Origin: Psychroflexus gondwanensis ACAM 44
GTDB lineage: Bacteria > Bacteroidota > Bacteroidia > Flavobacteriales > Flavobacteriaceae
Reading direction: 5' to 3'
NCBI RefSeq assembly: GCF_000355905.1
Contig: NZ_APLF01000004.1
Coordinates: forward strand, 348,605-412,604
DNA: 64,000 nucleotides
The stretch's first letter is position 1; every line of letters starts with the position of its first letter. The notes beneath the pieces are model-generated. The model ran no database searches. It saw only the letters and a program-made list of their open reading frames with translations, and had not been told where the DNA came from. Both the position numbers and the translations under genes were made by a program. Positions 16,981 to 25,705 of the stretch are shown one piece after another.

Positions 16981-19491
16981 TTACAGCAACCCAAATTGCT
17001 CAAAATGGTGATTAAAATGCTTGCGGTTTAATAGTTTCCAATCAAAACTATTAAGTTCACCGAAGACTGCGTTTTTGGTAGTCGCCTTAGGATCCTCTCT
17101 AAAGAATACCACAAAATTATCATACGCCTCTAGCAGAGATGTTTTAGCTTTAGATAAGCTCTCATGCTTCAAAGTTTCCAACTCATCTTTCTTCATCAAA
17201 GGCATTTTATAGCCCCTAGGCATTTTTTCATAATTATATAAAGTTTCTTGAACTTTGTCAATATGTTCTTCTGGAGTATTAATTTCAAAATTGGAAATTT
17301 CACCTGTAGCGATTCGCAAACTCATTTCGAGATGTTCTACCATATGCTGTGGTGTCATCATTCCCCATTGAGCAGTTGCCGATTCATCTAAATCGCTCAA
17401 CTTTTCTTCAATAAAAGATCGATCTACTTCATGAAAAGTGGTTTGTTTTTTCTGTACCATTGTCAAGATCGTAGCAATAGCGACTAACTTATCGTCCTCT
17501 TCCACAGCCTCTGTATCGAAGACTTCCACGAACCATTTTACAATACCGCTGGGTAACTCTTTTCCTTTTTGATCGCGGTCTACCTTTTCTTTACAGGTTA
17601 AGCGCACATGAATAGTATCATTATGATATAAGGGGCGTAGAAATCGGATTTCCTCTAAGCCGTAATTGGCCGCTACAGGTCCTTTGTTAGGATATACAAA
17701 CAATCCAGCTGCAGCAGAAATAATAAGATAACCATGTGCAGTCCGCTGTTCAAAAATACTGCCTTCTAAAGAAGTAATGTCGGTATGCGCATAAAAATGG
17801 TCCCAAGTTAGGTTTCCGAAATTAATAATATCGGTATCCGTCAAAGTACGGTTATGAGTTTTGAGGGACATCCCAGGTTGAATATCCTCCCAATGGTAAG
17901 CAAAGGGATGCTTTTCAGCATCTTTATAGTCAGCTTTGGGTTGATAAATTCCAGTAATTTCGGTTAATGTTGTTGGACTTCCTTGAATAGCACAACGCTG
18001 CATAAAATGCTTAATACCACGCTTTCCACCCATTTCTTCGCCACCGCCAGCCCTGCCTGGGCCACCGTGAACTAGACTTGGTAATGGCGCACCGTGACCT
18101 GTGCTTTGCTTAGCAGATTCTCTATTGATCGACAGTATTCTACCATGATGAGAAGCTGCTTGAATGGTATAGTCTCTTGCAATAATGTCACTATTGGTAA
18201 AGATAGAACTGACTAATGAGCCCTTTCCTTTTTTAGATAATTTTATAGCATCTTCCAAGGTTTTATAAGGCATAAGTGTACTTACAGGACCAAAAGCTTC
18301 TGTAATATGGGCGGCTTCGTTTTCAAAAGGATGATTTTCTCTTAGTAAAATAGGCTTCATGAAAGCTCCTTTTGCATAATCAGCTCCAATGGTTTTAGCT
18401 TCATCAAAATCGCCAAAAACGAGCTCAGCTGTTTTTGAGAGTTCTGAAATTGACTTTATAACGGCCTCTACTTGGTTCTTATCAATTAAACTGCCCATGC
18501 GAACTTCTTTGAGTCGGGGGTCGCCTAGCGTAACTTTGTCTAAGGCTTTTCCTAAAGCAATTTGCACATCTTCCATGAGGTGTTCTGGAACTAGAATACG
18601 TCGTATCGCTGTACACTTTTGACCACATTTTACGGTCATTTCATTTCGAACCTCCCGAATAAACAAATCAAATTCTGGTGTCCCAGGTACAGCATCTTCC
18701 CCTAAAACGGAAGCGTTCAAAGAGTCGGCTTCCATCGTAAAAGGCACAGATTCTTCTAAAAGTCTAGGATGATTTTTAAGTAACCGACCCGTTTTGGCCG
18801 ACCCTGTAAAGGTGACAATATCTTGAGATTCTGTAGAGTCTAAAATATTCTTTGCCGTCCCACTGATAAGCTGTAAAGCGCCTTCTGGCAAAATTCTAGA
18901 AGCAATAATTTCTTTGACGACAGCTTCAGTTAAATAAGCCGACTGTGGCGCTGGAAGGACTACTGCAGGTACACCAGCCATCCAATTGACCGCACATTTT
19001 TCCAACATACCCCAGACTGGGAAGTTAAAAGCGTTGATATGAATAGCAACTCCTTCTTTAGGAACTAAGATATGATGGGCCATAAAACGACCACCGTGTG
19101 ATAAATCTATAGGATCCCCTTCCACATCAAAAGGTTGATTAGGAAACAGTTTACGCAGAGAAGCATTGGCAAAAAGATTACCGAAACCTCCATCGATATC
19201 GAACCAAGAATCCATTTTGGTAGCTCCTGTTCTGTAACTTAAATCATAAAAGGCTCTTTTCTTTTTTTGAAGATGAAATGCTAAAGCCTTCAGCATATTT
19301 CCGCGCTCCTGAAAGGTCATCTTTCTTAAAGTATCTCCTTTTTCTCTTCCATAGGCGAGGACTTCAGGAATATCGAAACCATCCACGTTGATGTTTGTAA
19401 AATGTTCCCCAGTTATGGAATCGAAGATAGGTCTACCTTCTCCTTTTCCCTGTGTCCATTGACCTTGAATATAACTTTGTGTGGTTTGCAT
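16981..19491 (-). CDS. paaZ: PaaZ: oxepin-CoA hydrolase / semialdehyde dehydrogenase with extra C-terminal DinB/DUF1569-like domain
   Basis: Bifunctional ring-opening enzyme of phenylacetate degradation. Residues 1 to about 525 are an aldehyde dehydrogenase domain (FTGSAKTGRLLKN, catalytic cysteine in VKCGQKCTAIRRI). Residues about 545-690 are an (R)-specific hydratase MaoC domain (FGNLTWDHFYAHTD, EQRTAHGYLIISAAAGLF). The 836-residue length exceeds the roughly 680 of E. coli PaaZ. The extra part contains WGMMTPQHMVEHLEMSLRIA and ends KHFNHHFEQFGLL, which resembles the DUF1569/DinB-like helical fold with metal-ligand histidines. The extension is in one uninterrupted frame. The start is the only ATG, just upstream of QTTQSYIQGQWTQG. 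Confidence 0.9.
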   Translation of the reverse strand: MQTTQSYIQGQWTQGKGEGRPIFDSITGEHFTNINVDGFDIPEVLAYGREKGDTLRKMTFQERGNMLKALAFHLQKKKRAFYDLSYRTGATKMDSWFDIDGGFGNLFANASLRKLFPNQPFDVEGDPIDLSHGGRFMAHHILVPKEGVAIHINAFNFPVWGMLEKCAVNWMAGVPAVVLPAPQSAYLTEAVVKEIIASRILPEGALQLISGTAKNILDSTESQDIVTFTGSAKTGRLLKNHPRLLEESVPFTMEADSLNASVLGEDAVPGTPEFDLFIREVRNEMTVKCGQKCTAIRRILVPEHLMEDVQIALGKALDKVTLGDPRLKEVRMGSLIDKNQVEAVIKSISELSKTAELVFGDFDEAKTIGADYAKGAFMKPILLRENHPFENEAAHITEAFGPVSTLMPYKTLEDAIKLSKKGKGSLVSSIFTNSDIIARDYTIQAASHHGRILSINRESAKQSTGHGAPLPSLVHGGPGRAGGGEEMGGKRGIKHFMQRCAIQGSPTTLTEITGIYQPKADYKDAEKHPFAYHWEDIQPGMSLKTHNRTLTDTDIINFGNLTWDHFYAHTDITSLEGSIFEQRTAHGYLIISAAAGLFVYPNKGPVAANYGLEEIRFLRPLYHNDTIHVRLTCKEKVDRDQKGKELPSGIVKWFVEVFDTEAVEEDDKLVAIATILTMVQKKQTTFHEVDRSFIEEKLSDLDESATAQWGMMTPQHMVEHLEMSLRIATGEISNFEINTPEEHIDKVQETLYNYEKMPRGYKMPLMKKDELETLKHESLSKAKTSLLEAYDNFVVFFREDPKATTKNAVFGELNSFDWKLLNRKHFNHHFEQFGLL

Positions 19492-19514
19492 AGTTTATTT
19501 TAAAGAGTTTAAAA

Positions 19515-19592
19515 CTAATATTTAATAATTTTGTTGAGGCTTTCAATAATTTTAGACAGTTCATCACTATTTAAATTACCTAATTTATTATT
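19515..19592 (-). pseudogene. Possible C-terminal remnant of a small helical protein between paaJ and paaZ
   Basis: On the minus strand an open stretch between two TAG codons encodes LGNLNSDELSKIIESLNKII plus a few residues, then TAG at 19515-19517. It looks like the amphipathic last helix of a four-helix-bundle protein and occupies the paaJ-paaZ gap, as the intact cassettes occupy other gaps in the locus. The assignment is tentative. Confidence 0.3.
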
Positions 19593-19605
19593 CTAAAGCA
19601 AAAAC

Positions 19606-20811
19606 TTAGCTCACATTTTCAATTACTGCTGCGTAACCTTGTCCTACACCAACACACATCGTCACTAGGGCGTATTTCTTTCCAGTTAGTTTTAATTCTA
19701 AAGCTGCTGAATAGGCTAATCGGGCTCCGGTTACCCCAAGAGGGTGGCCAATGGCAATTGCTCCTCCGTTAGGATTAATTCTAACGTCATCATCTTTTAA
19801 GCCCCAAGCTCTTATACAGGCTAGAGATTGGGCAGCAAAAGCTTCATTAAGCTCAATAATGTCCATGTCCTCCATTTTTAAACCAGCTTTCACCAAGGCT
19901 TTGTTGGAAGCTTCCACAGGTCCAATACCCATGATTCTTGGTTCAACGCCAACGACGGCAGAACTCAGGATTTTAGCCATTGGTTTAAGTCCGTATTTTT
20001 TTACAGCGTTTTCTGAAGCTATAAGAGTAGCTGCTGCTCCATCATTAAGACCCGAAGAATTACCTGCTGTTACACTCCCGTCTTTACGGAATGCCGGTCT
20101 TAATTTACCCAAAATCTCCAATTGGGTTTGTGGCTTTATAAATTCATCTTGATCAAATAAGATCGGATCTTTTTTTCGTTGTGGGATTTCTACGCCAATA
20201 ATTTCTTTAGAAAGTCTGCCGTTTTCTTGAGCTTTTGTAGCCTTCATTTGGGAGCGATATGCAAAAGCATCTTGGTCCTCTCGTGAAATTTTATGAATGT
20301 CCACGAGATTTTCAGCGGTAACGCCCATACCGTCTGTTCCATAAAGCTCTTCCATTTTTGGATTAATAAATCTCCACCCAAAGCTTGTGTCGTACATTTT
20401 AGCATCATTTCCATAAGCCGAAGAGGGTTTTGCTATAGCATAAGGCCCTCGAGTCATGTGCTCAACCCCTCCCGCTATAAAGACATCGCCATCTCCAGCT
20501 TTTATTGCCCTATTTGCGTGTATAATAGCAGAAAGTCCACTACTACACAATCGGTTCACGGTTTCCCCTGGTACTGTAAAAGGTAAACCCGCTAACAGCG
20601 AACACATACGAGCTACATTTCGATTGTCTTCACCAGCTTGATTGGCACATCCTAAAATCACATCATCATAAACTTCTTTGGGAATTTCAGGATTTCGCTT
20701 TACTACTTCTTTAATAACCAAAGCCCCTAAATCGTCTGCCCTTACTGGAGACAGGGTTCCCTTATAATTTCCTATTGGCGTTCTTATGCCATCTATAATA
20801 TACGCGTCCAT
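19606..20811 (-). CDS. paaJ: 3-oxoadipyl-CoA thiolase (acetyl-CoA acetyltransferase family)
   Basis: Cleaves 3-oxoadipyl-CoA to succinyl-CoA and acetyl-CoA, the last step of the paa pathway. The 401-residue thiolase starts MDAYIIDGIRTPIGNYKGTL. It has the acyl-accepting cysteine C89 in RLCSSGLSA, the histidine in NPNGGAIAIGHPLGVTGAR and the second cysteine in CVGVGQGYA near the C-terminus. The segment RTPIGNYKGTLSPVRADDL is typical of PcaF/PaaJ rather than general thiolases. It lies between paaI and paaZ. Confidence 0.92.
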   Translation of the reverse strand: MDAYIIDGIRTPIGNYKGTLSPVRADDLGALVIKEVVKRNPEIPKEVYDDVILGCANQAGEDNRNVARMCSLLAGLPFTVPGETVNRLCSSGLSAIIHANRAIKAGDGDVFIAGGVEHMTRGPYAIAKPSSAYGNDAKMYDTSFGWRFINPKMEELYGTDGMGVTAENLVDIHKISREDQDAFAYRSQMKATKAQENGRLSKEIIGVEIPQRKKDPILFDQDEFIKPQTQLEILGKLRPAFRKDGSVTAGNSSGLNDGAAATLIASENAVKKYGLKPMAKILSSAVVGVEPRIMGIGPVEASNKALVKAGLKMEDMDIIELNEAFAAQSLACIRAWGLKDDDVRINPNGGAIAIGHPLGVTGARLAYSAALELKLTGKKYALVTMCVGVGQGYAAVIENVS

Positions 20812-20851
20812 ATTTTATTATTATCTAAAAGTAAATTCTATTATTAATGAC

Positions 20852-21256
20852 TTACTCCCATTCTTTAGAAGTTCTATAAACCACTCCCTTGAATAAGGCT
20901 ACTATTTTGTCTCCCTTTTTAAGTTCAACAAAGTGAAATCCTAGCTTGTTTTTGGTGACTTCTACTGTTGATTCTGCTGTGATATAATCATTTTCATGCA
21001 AGGTTTCTATATGGTTAATTGATGTTTCTATAGAAACTGCATAGTTTCCGTAGGTATTCGCTGCAAAACCGAAGGCAGTATCTGCCAAGGCATAGGTAAT
21101 GCCGCCATGGGCTTTCTGCATAGAATTCAGCATTTCCCTTCTTATTTTCAAGCCTATCTTGCATTTTCCAAGGCTAACTTCCAAAATTTCAATACCTAGC
21201 CAAGAACTAAAGGCATCTTGGGAAAGCATTTTTTCGGGTATGGCAGTTGGTTTCAT
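20852..21256 (-). CDS. paaI: Phenylacetyl-CoA pathway thioesterase PaaI (hotdog fold)
   Basis: Hotdog-fold thioesterase of 134 residues that hydrolyses aberrant ring-hydroxylated phenylacetyl-CoA and frees CoA. The conserved region is MLNSMQKAHGGITYALADTA (about 42-61) with the HGG motif and the catalytic acid in ADTAFGFAAN. The flanking SIETSINHIETLHENDYITA fits the family. It lies 41 bases after the paaJ start and 24 bases before the paaH stop, within the operon. Confidence 0.92.
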   Translation of the reverse strand: MKPTAIPEKMLSQDAFSSWLGIEILEVSLGKCKIGLKIRREMLNSMQKAHGGITYALADTAFGFAANTYGNYAVSIETSINHIETLHENDYITAESTVEVTKNKLGFHFVELKKGDKIVALFKGVVYRTSKEWE

Positions 21257-21280
21257 AGGTTGATTAACATATTTAAATTC

Positions 21281-22459
21281 CTAAACCTCAAACACTTTAT
21301 TTTCTTCCATCATTTGGCGTAACATTGGACTACATCTGTAGCGATCTTCTCTATACGTATCGTAAAGAAGGTCCATCTGTTCTACGCACCAATCGATTCC
21401 TTTTTCATTGGCCCACCTCAGTAAGCCTTTCGGATAATTAACACCTTTGGTCATTGCCAAATCGATGTCTTTGGCTGTAGCAATATTCAAAAATAAGGCA
21501 TCAGCAGCTTCATTCATAAGCATAACGAGGATTCTATTGCATATTTTTTCACCCTGAACTTTATCCTTTACAGGAACAGTTTTCTTGGCATTTTCTGAAT
21601 AATTATAAAATCCTTTTTCAGATTTCCTACCTAAATATCCTGCTTCAGCATAGCGTTTTTGTGTCAAAGATGGCTTATAACGCGGATCGTAGTAAAAAGC
21701 AGTAAAAACAGTTTCTGTTACGGTGTAGTTGACATCATTCCCTATAAAATCCATCAGTTGAAAAGGTCCCATCCTAAACCCTCCAAACTCTTTCATAGCC
21801 CAATCTATAGTTGCAAAACCGGCTTCCCCTTCTGGTACTCCCGCAAAACCTTCTTCATAAATCCGCAGCGCTTCTCCATAAAAAGGCCTAGCCACTCGAT
21901 TCACTATAAATCCAGGAGTGTCTTTTGCTTTAACAGCTATTTTTTTCCAACTCTCAATAATTGAAAATACATCATCAAATACCTTACTTGAGGTTTGTAC
22001 AGCTGGCACCACTTCTACCAAAGGCATCAAGGGAGCTGGATTAAAAAAGTGAATTCCTAGGCATCGCTCTGGTTTTTGTAAGGCGGAGGCTATGGACGCA
22101 ATGGAAAGTGAAGAAGTGTTACTGGCTATTATCGCTTGGTCGGATTGATAGCTCTCCAGTTCTTTAAAAACCTTTTGCTTGATGTCTAGATTCTCGACGA
22201 TAGCTTCGATGGTTAAATCGGCATCCGATAAGTCTTTCAGGCTTTCCACATAAGTGATATTGGACTGTATCCTCGATTTTTCTGTTTCATCTATACGTCC
22301 TTTTTCAATCAAACGATTGAGGATTTTCTCTAAAGAGTACTTCGCCTTTTCTAAAGCTTCCTTTTTTGTATCGTAAATCTTTACGCGACACTCAGCTGTT
22401 GCAGCGACTTGAGCAATACCACTTCCCATGGTTCCGCTTCCTATGATAGCTATGTTCAT
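21281..22459 (-). CDS. paaH: 3-hydroxyacyl-CoA dehydrogenase (3-hydroxyadipyl-CoA dehydrogenase)
   Basis: NAD-dependent oxidation of 3-hydroxyadipyl-CoA to 3-oxoadipyl-CoA. The 392-residue protein opens with the Rossmann motif IGSGTMGSGIAQVAA (about 5-19). It also has IASNTSSLSIASIAS, the catalytic histidine in LGIHFFNPAPLMPLVEVV, and C-terminal dimerisation regions including DFIGNDVNYTVTE and YLGRKSEKGFYNY. The gene is shorter than the PaaH with a duplicated C-terminal domain found in some bacteria. Position between paaI and paaG supports the pathway role. Confidence 0.92.
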   Translation of the reverse strand: MNIAIIGSGTMGSGIAQVAATAECRVKIYDTKKEALEKAKYSLEKILNRLIEKGRIDETEKSRIQSNITYVESLKDLSDADLTIEAIVENLDIKQKVFKELESYQSDQAIIASNTSSLSIASIASALQKPERCLGIHFFNPAPLMPLVEVVPAVQTSSKVFDDVFSIIESWKKIAVKAKDTPGFIVNRVARPFYGEALRIYEEGFAGVPEGEAGFATIDWAMKEFGGFRMGPFQLMDFIGNDVNYTVTETVFTAFYYDPRYKPSLTQKRYAEAGYLGRKSEKGFYNYSENAKKTVPVKDKVQGEKICNRILVMLMNEAADALFLNIATAKDIDLAMTKGVNYPKGLLRWANEKGIDWCVEQMDLLYDTYREDRYRCSPMLRQMMEENKVFEV

Positions 22460-22527
22460 GATTGTTTTAAATTTTTCATTTCAAAAATGACATTTCAAAT
22501 TTTAAGTCAGATACTTACTTTTGAAGT

Positions 22528-22893
22528 CTATATCTTTTTATTATTTTGTTTAGAAGTTGCTATACTTTTTGAGAATATTTTCACTAACTCATTAGCTTCT
22601 TCTATTAAATATTCAGTTGCCTTATTATCTTCATAAAAATCTGATTTACTTTGGATAATTAGATTGGTTTTCGATTCTCTTAATTCCTTTAAACATATTT
22701 GCATTTTATTAATGTAGTCTCTATATGAAGATGCTCCGATTGACTCTGAATAATTTAATGCAGAACTTGTTGACGAGCGTATCAATTGTCCACTCATGTG
22801 TTCTGCAGCAAAAGATTTTACAACTGTTTTCGTTAATTTGATACAACCAACAGCAAAATCAATCAATCTATATTCTAATTCAGCGGAAGTCAT
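22528..22893 (-). CDS. Four-helix bundle protein (S23/IVS family), intact copy
   Basis: The 121-residue protein has the family hallmarks LIDFAVGCIKLTKTVVKSFA (about 10-29), HMSGQLIRSSTSSALNYSES and CLKELRESKTNLIIQSKSDF, with the C-terminal helix EEANELVKIFSKSIATSKQ. It lies between paaG and paaH in operon orientation. A truncated second copy stands directly upstream. The function is unknown. Nothing ties it to phenylacetate metabolism except position. Confidence 0.88.
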   Translation of the reverse strand: MTSAELEYRLIDFAVGCIKLTKTVVKSFAAEHMSGQLIRSSTSSALNYSESIGASSYRDYINKMQICLKELRESKTNLIIQSKSDFYEDNKATEYLIEEANELVKIFSKSIATSKQNNKKI

Positions 22894-22992
22894 AGCTACT
22901 TATAATAATATATTTTTCAAGTTAAATTTGAAATATCAAATATGAAATCTGAAATTTTTAATATTCTCTGTTAAACATTCTCTATTCGTTAT

Positions 22993-23175
22993 TCAGTATT
23001 TTCTATATGAAGATGCCCCAATTGACTCTGAATAATTTAATGCAGAACTTGTTGACGAGCGTATTAATTGTCCACTCATGTGTTCTGCAGCAAAGGATTT
23101 GACAACTGTCTTTGTTAATTTAATACAACCAACAGCAAAATCAATCAATCTATATTCTAATTCAGCGGAAGTCAT
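22993..23175 (-). pseudogene. Truncated duplicate of the four-helix bundle gene at 22528
   Basis: The first 58 or so residues are identical to those of the downstream intact copy up to GASSYR. The frame then leaves the homology and stops within three codons, so about half of the protein is missing. All eight nucleotide differences in the shared part are synonymous. This suggests both copies were functional after duplication, or that the segment was acquired from a diverged allele, before the 3' half was lost. Confidence 0.85.
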
Positions 23176-23268
23176 AGCTACATATAATTATGTTTTTTCA
23201 ATATAAATTTGAAATTTGGAATAAAAAATATCAAATATGAAATCTGAAATTTCCAGTATTCAGTATTC

Positions 23269-24051
23269 CTACTTCCCTTTAAATTCAGGCTTGCGCTTCT
23301 CGATAAAGGCGGCAACTCCCTCTTCATAATCCTCTGTAGACGCAGCTGCAATTTGATATTCTGATTCTAGTGCTAATTGTTCTTCTAAGGAGTTATTGAA
23401 AGATTTATTGAGTGCTTTTTTGGTGTATGCCAAAGCTTTTGTAGGCATTTTTGATAGCTTTTTAGCCAAGCTTTCCACTTCCTCTTGAAAGGTTTCTGTA
23501 GGAAAATATTTATAAATCATCCCCATACGCTCAGCTTCCACAGCCCCTACTTTATCTCCAAGCATTGCAAGAGCGGATGCCCTTTGAAACCCGATTAACC
23601 GAGGGAGAAAAAATGTTCCTGCTGAATCTGGAATTAAACCAATTTTAGAAAAGGCTTGTATAAAGCTTGCTTCTTCCGAGGCTACTACTATATCGCAGGC
23701 TAAAGCAATATTAGCTCCTGCACCAGCGGCGACTCCGTTAACAGCAGCGATCACTGGCTTTTCTACATTTCTGATTCTGGTGATAATCGGGTTGTAATGG
23801 TCGTCCAAGATCTTTTTAAACCCAGGATTTTGTTCGGGGTCTGTGATTTCTTGTATATCTTGACCAGCACAAAACGCTTTTCCTTCTCCAGTAAGCACTA
23901 TAGCTCTCACCTCATCATTTCTGATACAATCGTCTAAAGTTTTCTGCAGGTTGAAAGCCATTTCTCTATTGAAGCTATTGAATTTCTTAGGCCTATTGAA
24001 CTTAATATAGGCGACTTGATCTTGTATATTTAGTAAAATACTGGAATCCAT
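23269..24051 (-). CDS. paaG: 2-(1,2-epoxy-1,2-dihydrophenyl)acetyl-CoA isomerase PaaG
   Basis: Crotonase-family isomerase that converts ring-1,2-epoxyphenylacetyl-CoA to oxepin-CoA. The 260-residue product has FCAGQDIQEITDPEQNPGF (about 60-78), the oxyanion-hole region VIAAVNGVAAGAGANIALAC and AFSKIGLIPDSAGTFFLPRL, where the aspartate in IPDSAGT is characteristic of PaaG. It follows paaD after a 272-base gap filled by a hairpin-rich element, and precedes the four-helix-bundle copies and paaH. Confidence 0.93.
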   Translation of the reverse strand: MDSSILLNIQDQVAYIKFNRPKKFNSFNREMAFNLQKTLDDCIRNDEVRAIVLTGEGKAFCAGQDIQEITDPEQNPGFKKILDDHYNPIITRIRNVEKPVIAAVNGVAAGAGANIALACDIVVASEEASFIQAFSKIGLIPDSAGTFFLPRLIGFQRASALAMLGDKVGAVEAERMGMIYKYFPTETFQEEVESLAKKLSKMPTKALAYTKKALNKSFNNSLEEQLALESEYQIAAASTEDYEEGVAAFIEKRKPEFKGK

Positions 24052-24063
24052 TATTTTAAAATT

Positions 24064-24320
24064 TTAGGAATTAATAGACCGAAAAGTTACGAAATTGAGA
24101 TGTAACTGATTTGAATTTTGCAGCTGAGCTTTAGAACTAGAAAACTGAAAGCCACTTAAAAATTTGTAGGTGAATAGCTTTACAAAAAGCCTTTTGAAGT
24201 TAGCCTCGGTTAGGGATTGAGGCCTTTGTTGGAGCTCTTCTCGTTTTTTAACGAGAAAGCGACGGCCGAAAGCGCGACCCCTCTCCATAGCGATAGCGAT
24301 GAGAGGGGAACCGCCAAATT
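24064..24320. repeat. Hairpin-rich intergenic element between paaD and paaG
   Basis: This stretch contains two clear hairpins: TTCTCGTT/AACGAGAA (24238-24245 with 24250-24257) and CCCCTCTC/GAGAGGGG (24278-24285 with 24301-24308) around AGCGATAGCGAT. The only long frame in it is not protein-like and overlaps the end of paaD. The GC content is visibly higher than around it. I recall similar short sequences in other flavobacterial intergenic regions, so a dispersed repeat is likely, but copy number cannot be checked here. Confidence 0.5.
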
Positions 24321-24323
24321 CTT

Positions 24324-24821
24324 TTAAATTAGACATTTGAAATAGTCGAAAGTTTCTTCGCAATCCTCGCACTTAAACATAGCCTTGCAAGCCGTAGAGC
24401 CAAATTGACTTACCAATCTTGTATTCTTAGACTCACACTGAGGACAGGGGATTACCCGTTTGTTTCCTAATAAAGCCTCCTTATCTGAAGTGGCGTCCAT
24501 AGGAGGGGCTATCCCATAATCTTTTAGAGCTTGTTTTCCTTCATCGGTCATCCAATCGGTAGTCCAAGCCGGAGATAAAATGAGTTTAACATTTGGAATA
24601 TAACCGTTTTTCTTGAGTTCGGTTTTGATATCGTCTCCTATCACATCCATAGCTGGACAACCGCTGTAGGTTGGTGTAATCTCGACAAAAGCATTCTTAC
24701 CCTCCAGATATGCAGACCTTACCACACCTAAGTCGATAATAGAAAGCACAGGAATTTCCGGATCCGGAACCGACTTGAGGATCGAAAAGAGTTCTGTATC
24801 TATGTGGACATCTTTAGTCAA
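24324..24821 (-). CDS. paaD: Phenylacetyl-CoA epoxidase subunit PaaD
   Basis: Accessory protein of the phenylacetyl-CoA epoxygenase, thought to help assemble its metal centres. The 165-residue product has an N-terminal DUF59/MIP18 domain (SVPDPEIPVLSIIDLGVVRS, about 14-33; TYSGCPAMDVI) and a C-terminal cysteine-rich zinc ribbon with CPQC and CEDCEETFDYFKC. The layout is that of PaaD. It lies 90 bases after paaC in the order E-A-B-C-D. Confidence 0.95.
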   Translation of the reverse strand: MTKDVHIDTELFSILKSVPDPEIPVLSIIDLGVVRSAYLEGKNAFVEITPTYSGCPAMDVIGDDIKTELKKNGYIPNVKLILSPAWTTDWMTDEGKQALKDYGIAPPMDATSDKEALLGNKRVIPCPQCESKNTRLVSQFGSTACKAMFKCEDCEETFDYFKCLI

Positions 24822-24910
24822 AAGCTATAGTGAATTTAGAAGTTTATAAATAACGTCGCTGAATCAATATTTTTAATTTGGTGTATCCAACTCAATTTAA
24901 GACGTAAGAC

Positions 24911-25666
24911 TTACCATTTCATATCTGGATAAGTACGCTGCATAAACTGCATGTCGGATAAAATATATCCCATATGTTCTGAATGTATTCCTTTTTTTCC
25001 TCCTTTTTGGAAATATTCTACCTCGGGGATTAGGAGTTTACATTCTTCAAGCAAACTCTTCACCATTGTATAATATTCAGATTTCAATGTTGAATTATCC
25101 ACTCCAAAACCAGCATCAGCGACAACTTGGTCATCTTTTGTCATGTGAAACAATTCATCGGTAAACACCCATAAATCATTAACGGCCTGTTGAGTTTTTT
25201 GTTTACTTTCTTCGGTTCCATCTCCTAGTCTTTTCAACCAATCTCCTGAAAATCGCTTGTGATAAGACACTTCTTTTAAACTCTTTTTGGCGATAGCTTG
25301 AAAGTTGACATTCTTGGATTTCTCTAGTTCTTTTAAAAGTAAATAATGAAATACATCAAAGAAATACTGTCTAACAATGACATATGCGAAATCTGTATTT
25401 GGCTGTTCTACCAAGAGGACATTTTTATACTCTCTTTCTTTTCTTAAAAAAGCCACATCATCTTCAGTAATATCTTTTGGAGACAATTCGGCTACGTATT
25501 GATAGTAACTCCGAGTTTGCCCTATTAAATCCAAGGCTATATTTGTTAACGCAATATCGGTTTCCAAATTAGGCCCGTGACCACACAATTCTGAAATACG
25601 CTGACCTAAAATCATTGAGTTATCAGCGATACCATGGATATAATGTATTAAATTTTCATTTGTCAT
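24911..25666 (-). CDS. paaC: Phenylacetyl-CoA epoxidase structural subunit PaaC
   Basis: Ferritin-like partner of the catalytic subunit PaaA, which has lost its di-iron site in the family. The 251-residue product shows DNSMILGQRISELCGHGPNL (about 15-34), ALDLIGQTRSYYQYVAEL, RQYFFDVFHYLLL and the C-terminal HSEHMGYILSDMQFMQRTYP, all standard PaaC blocks. It lies between paaB and paaD in operon order. Confidence 0.95.
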   Translation of the reverse strand: MTNENLIHYIHGIADNSMILGQRISELCGHGPNLETDIALTNIALDLIGQTRSYYQYVAELSPKDITEDDVAFLRKEREYKNVLLVEQPNTDFAYVIVRQYFFDVFHYLLLKELEKSKNVNFQAIAKKSLKEVSYHKRFSGDWLKRLGDGTEESKQKTQQAVNDLWVFTDELFHMTKDDQVVADAGFGVDNSTLKSEYYTMVKSLLEECKLLIPEVEYFQKGGKKGIHSEHMGYILSDMQFMQRTYPDMKW

Positions 25667-25705
25667 TTGATAGTGTCTTATAAATTTGAAGGAGAAAATA
25701 CCTTT

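Larger units (their letters stand above)
22471..23265. repeat. Partial tandem duplication with imperfect inverted repeats (four-helix-bundle cassette 3)
   Basis: Bases 23003-23175 repeat 22721-22893 with eight substitutions, and the upstream flanks of both copies share ATCAAATATGAAATCTGAAA. The left flank near 22471-22500 and the right flank near 22923-22955 form an imperfect inverted repeat (about 23 of 30), centred on ATTTCAAATTT / AAATTTGAAAT. The first copy in transcription order is truncated and the second is complete. Confidence 0.7.

Noticed and set aside
19508..19530. AACTAAT-ATTT-AATAAT resembling the paa operator upstream of paaZ
   Set aside because: Only one half-site matches and no -7 box overlaps in the right register. 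The stretch is AT-rich, so chance is likely.
24064..24372. 102-codon frame across the paaD-paaG gap
   Set aside because: Composition is not protein-like, it overlaps the conserved end of paaD, and it covers two non-coding hairpins.
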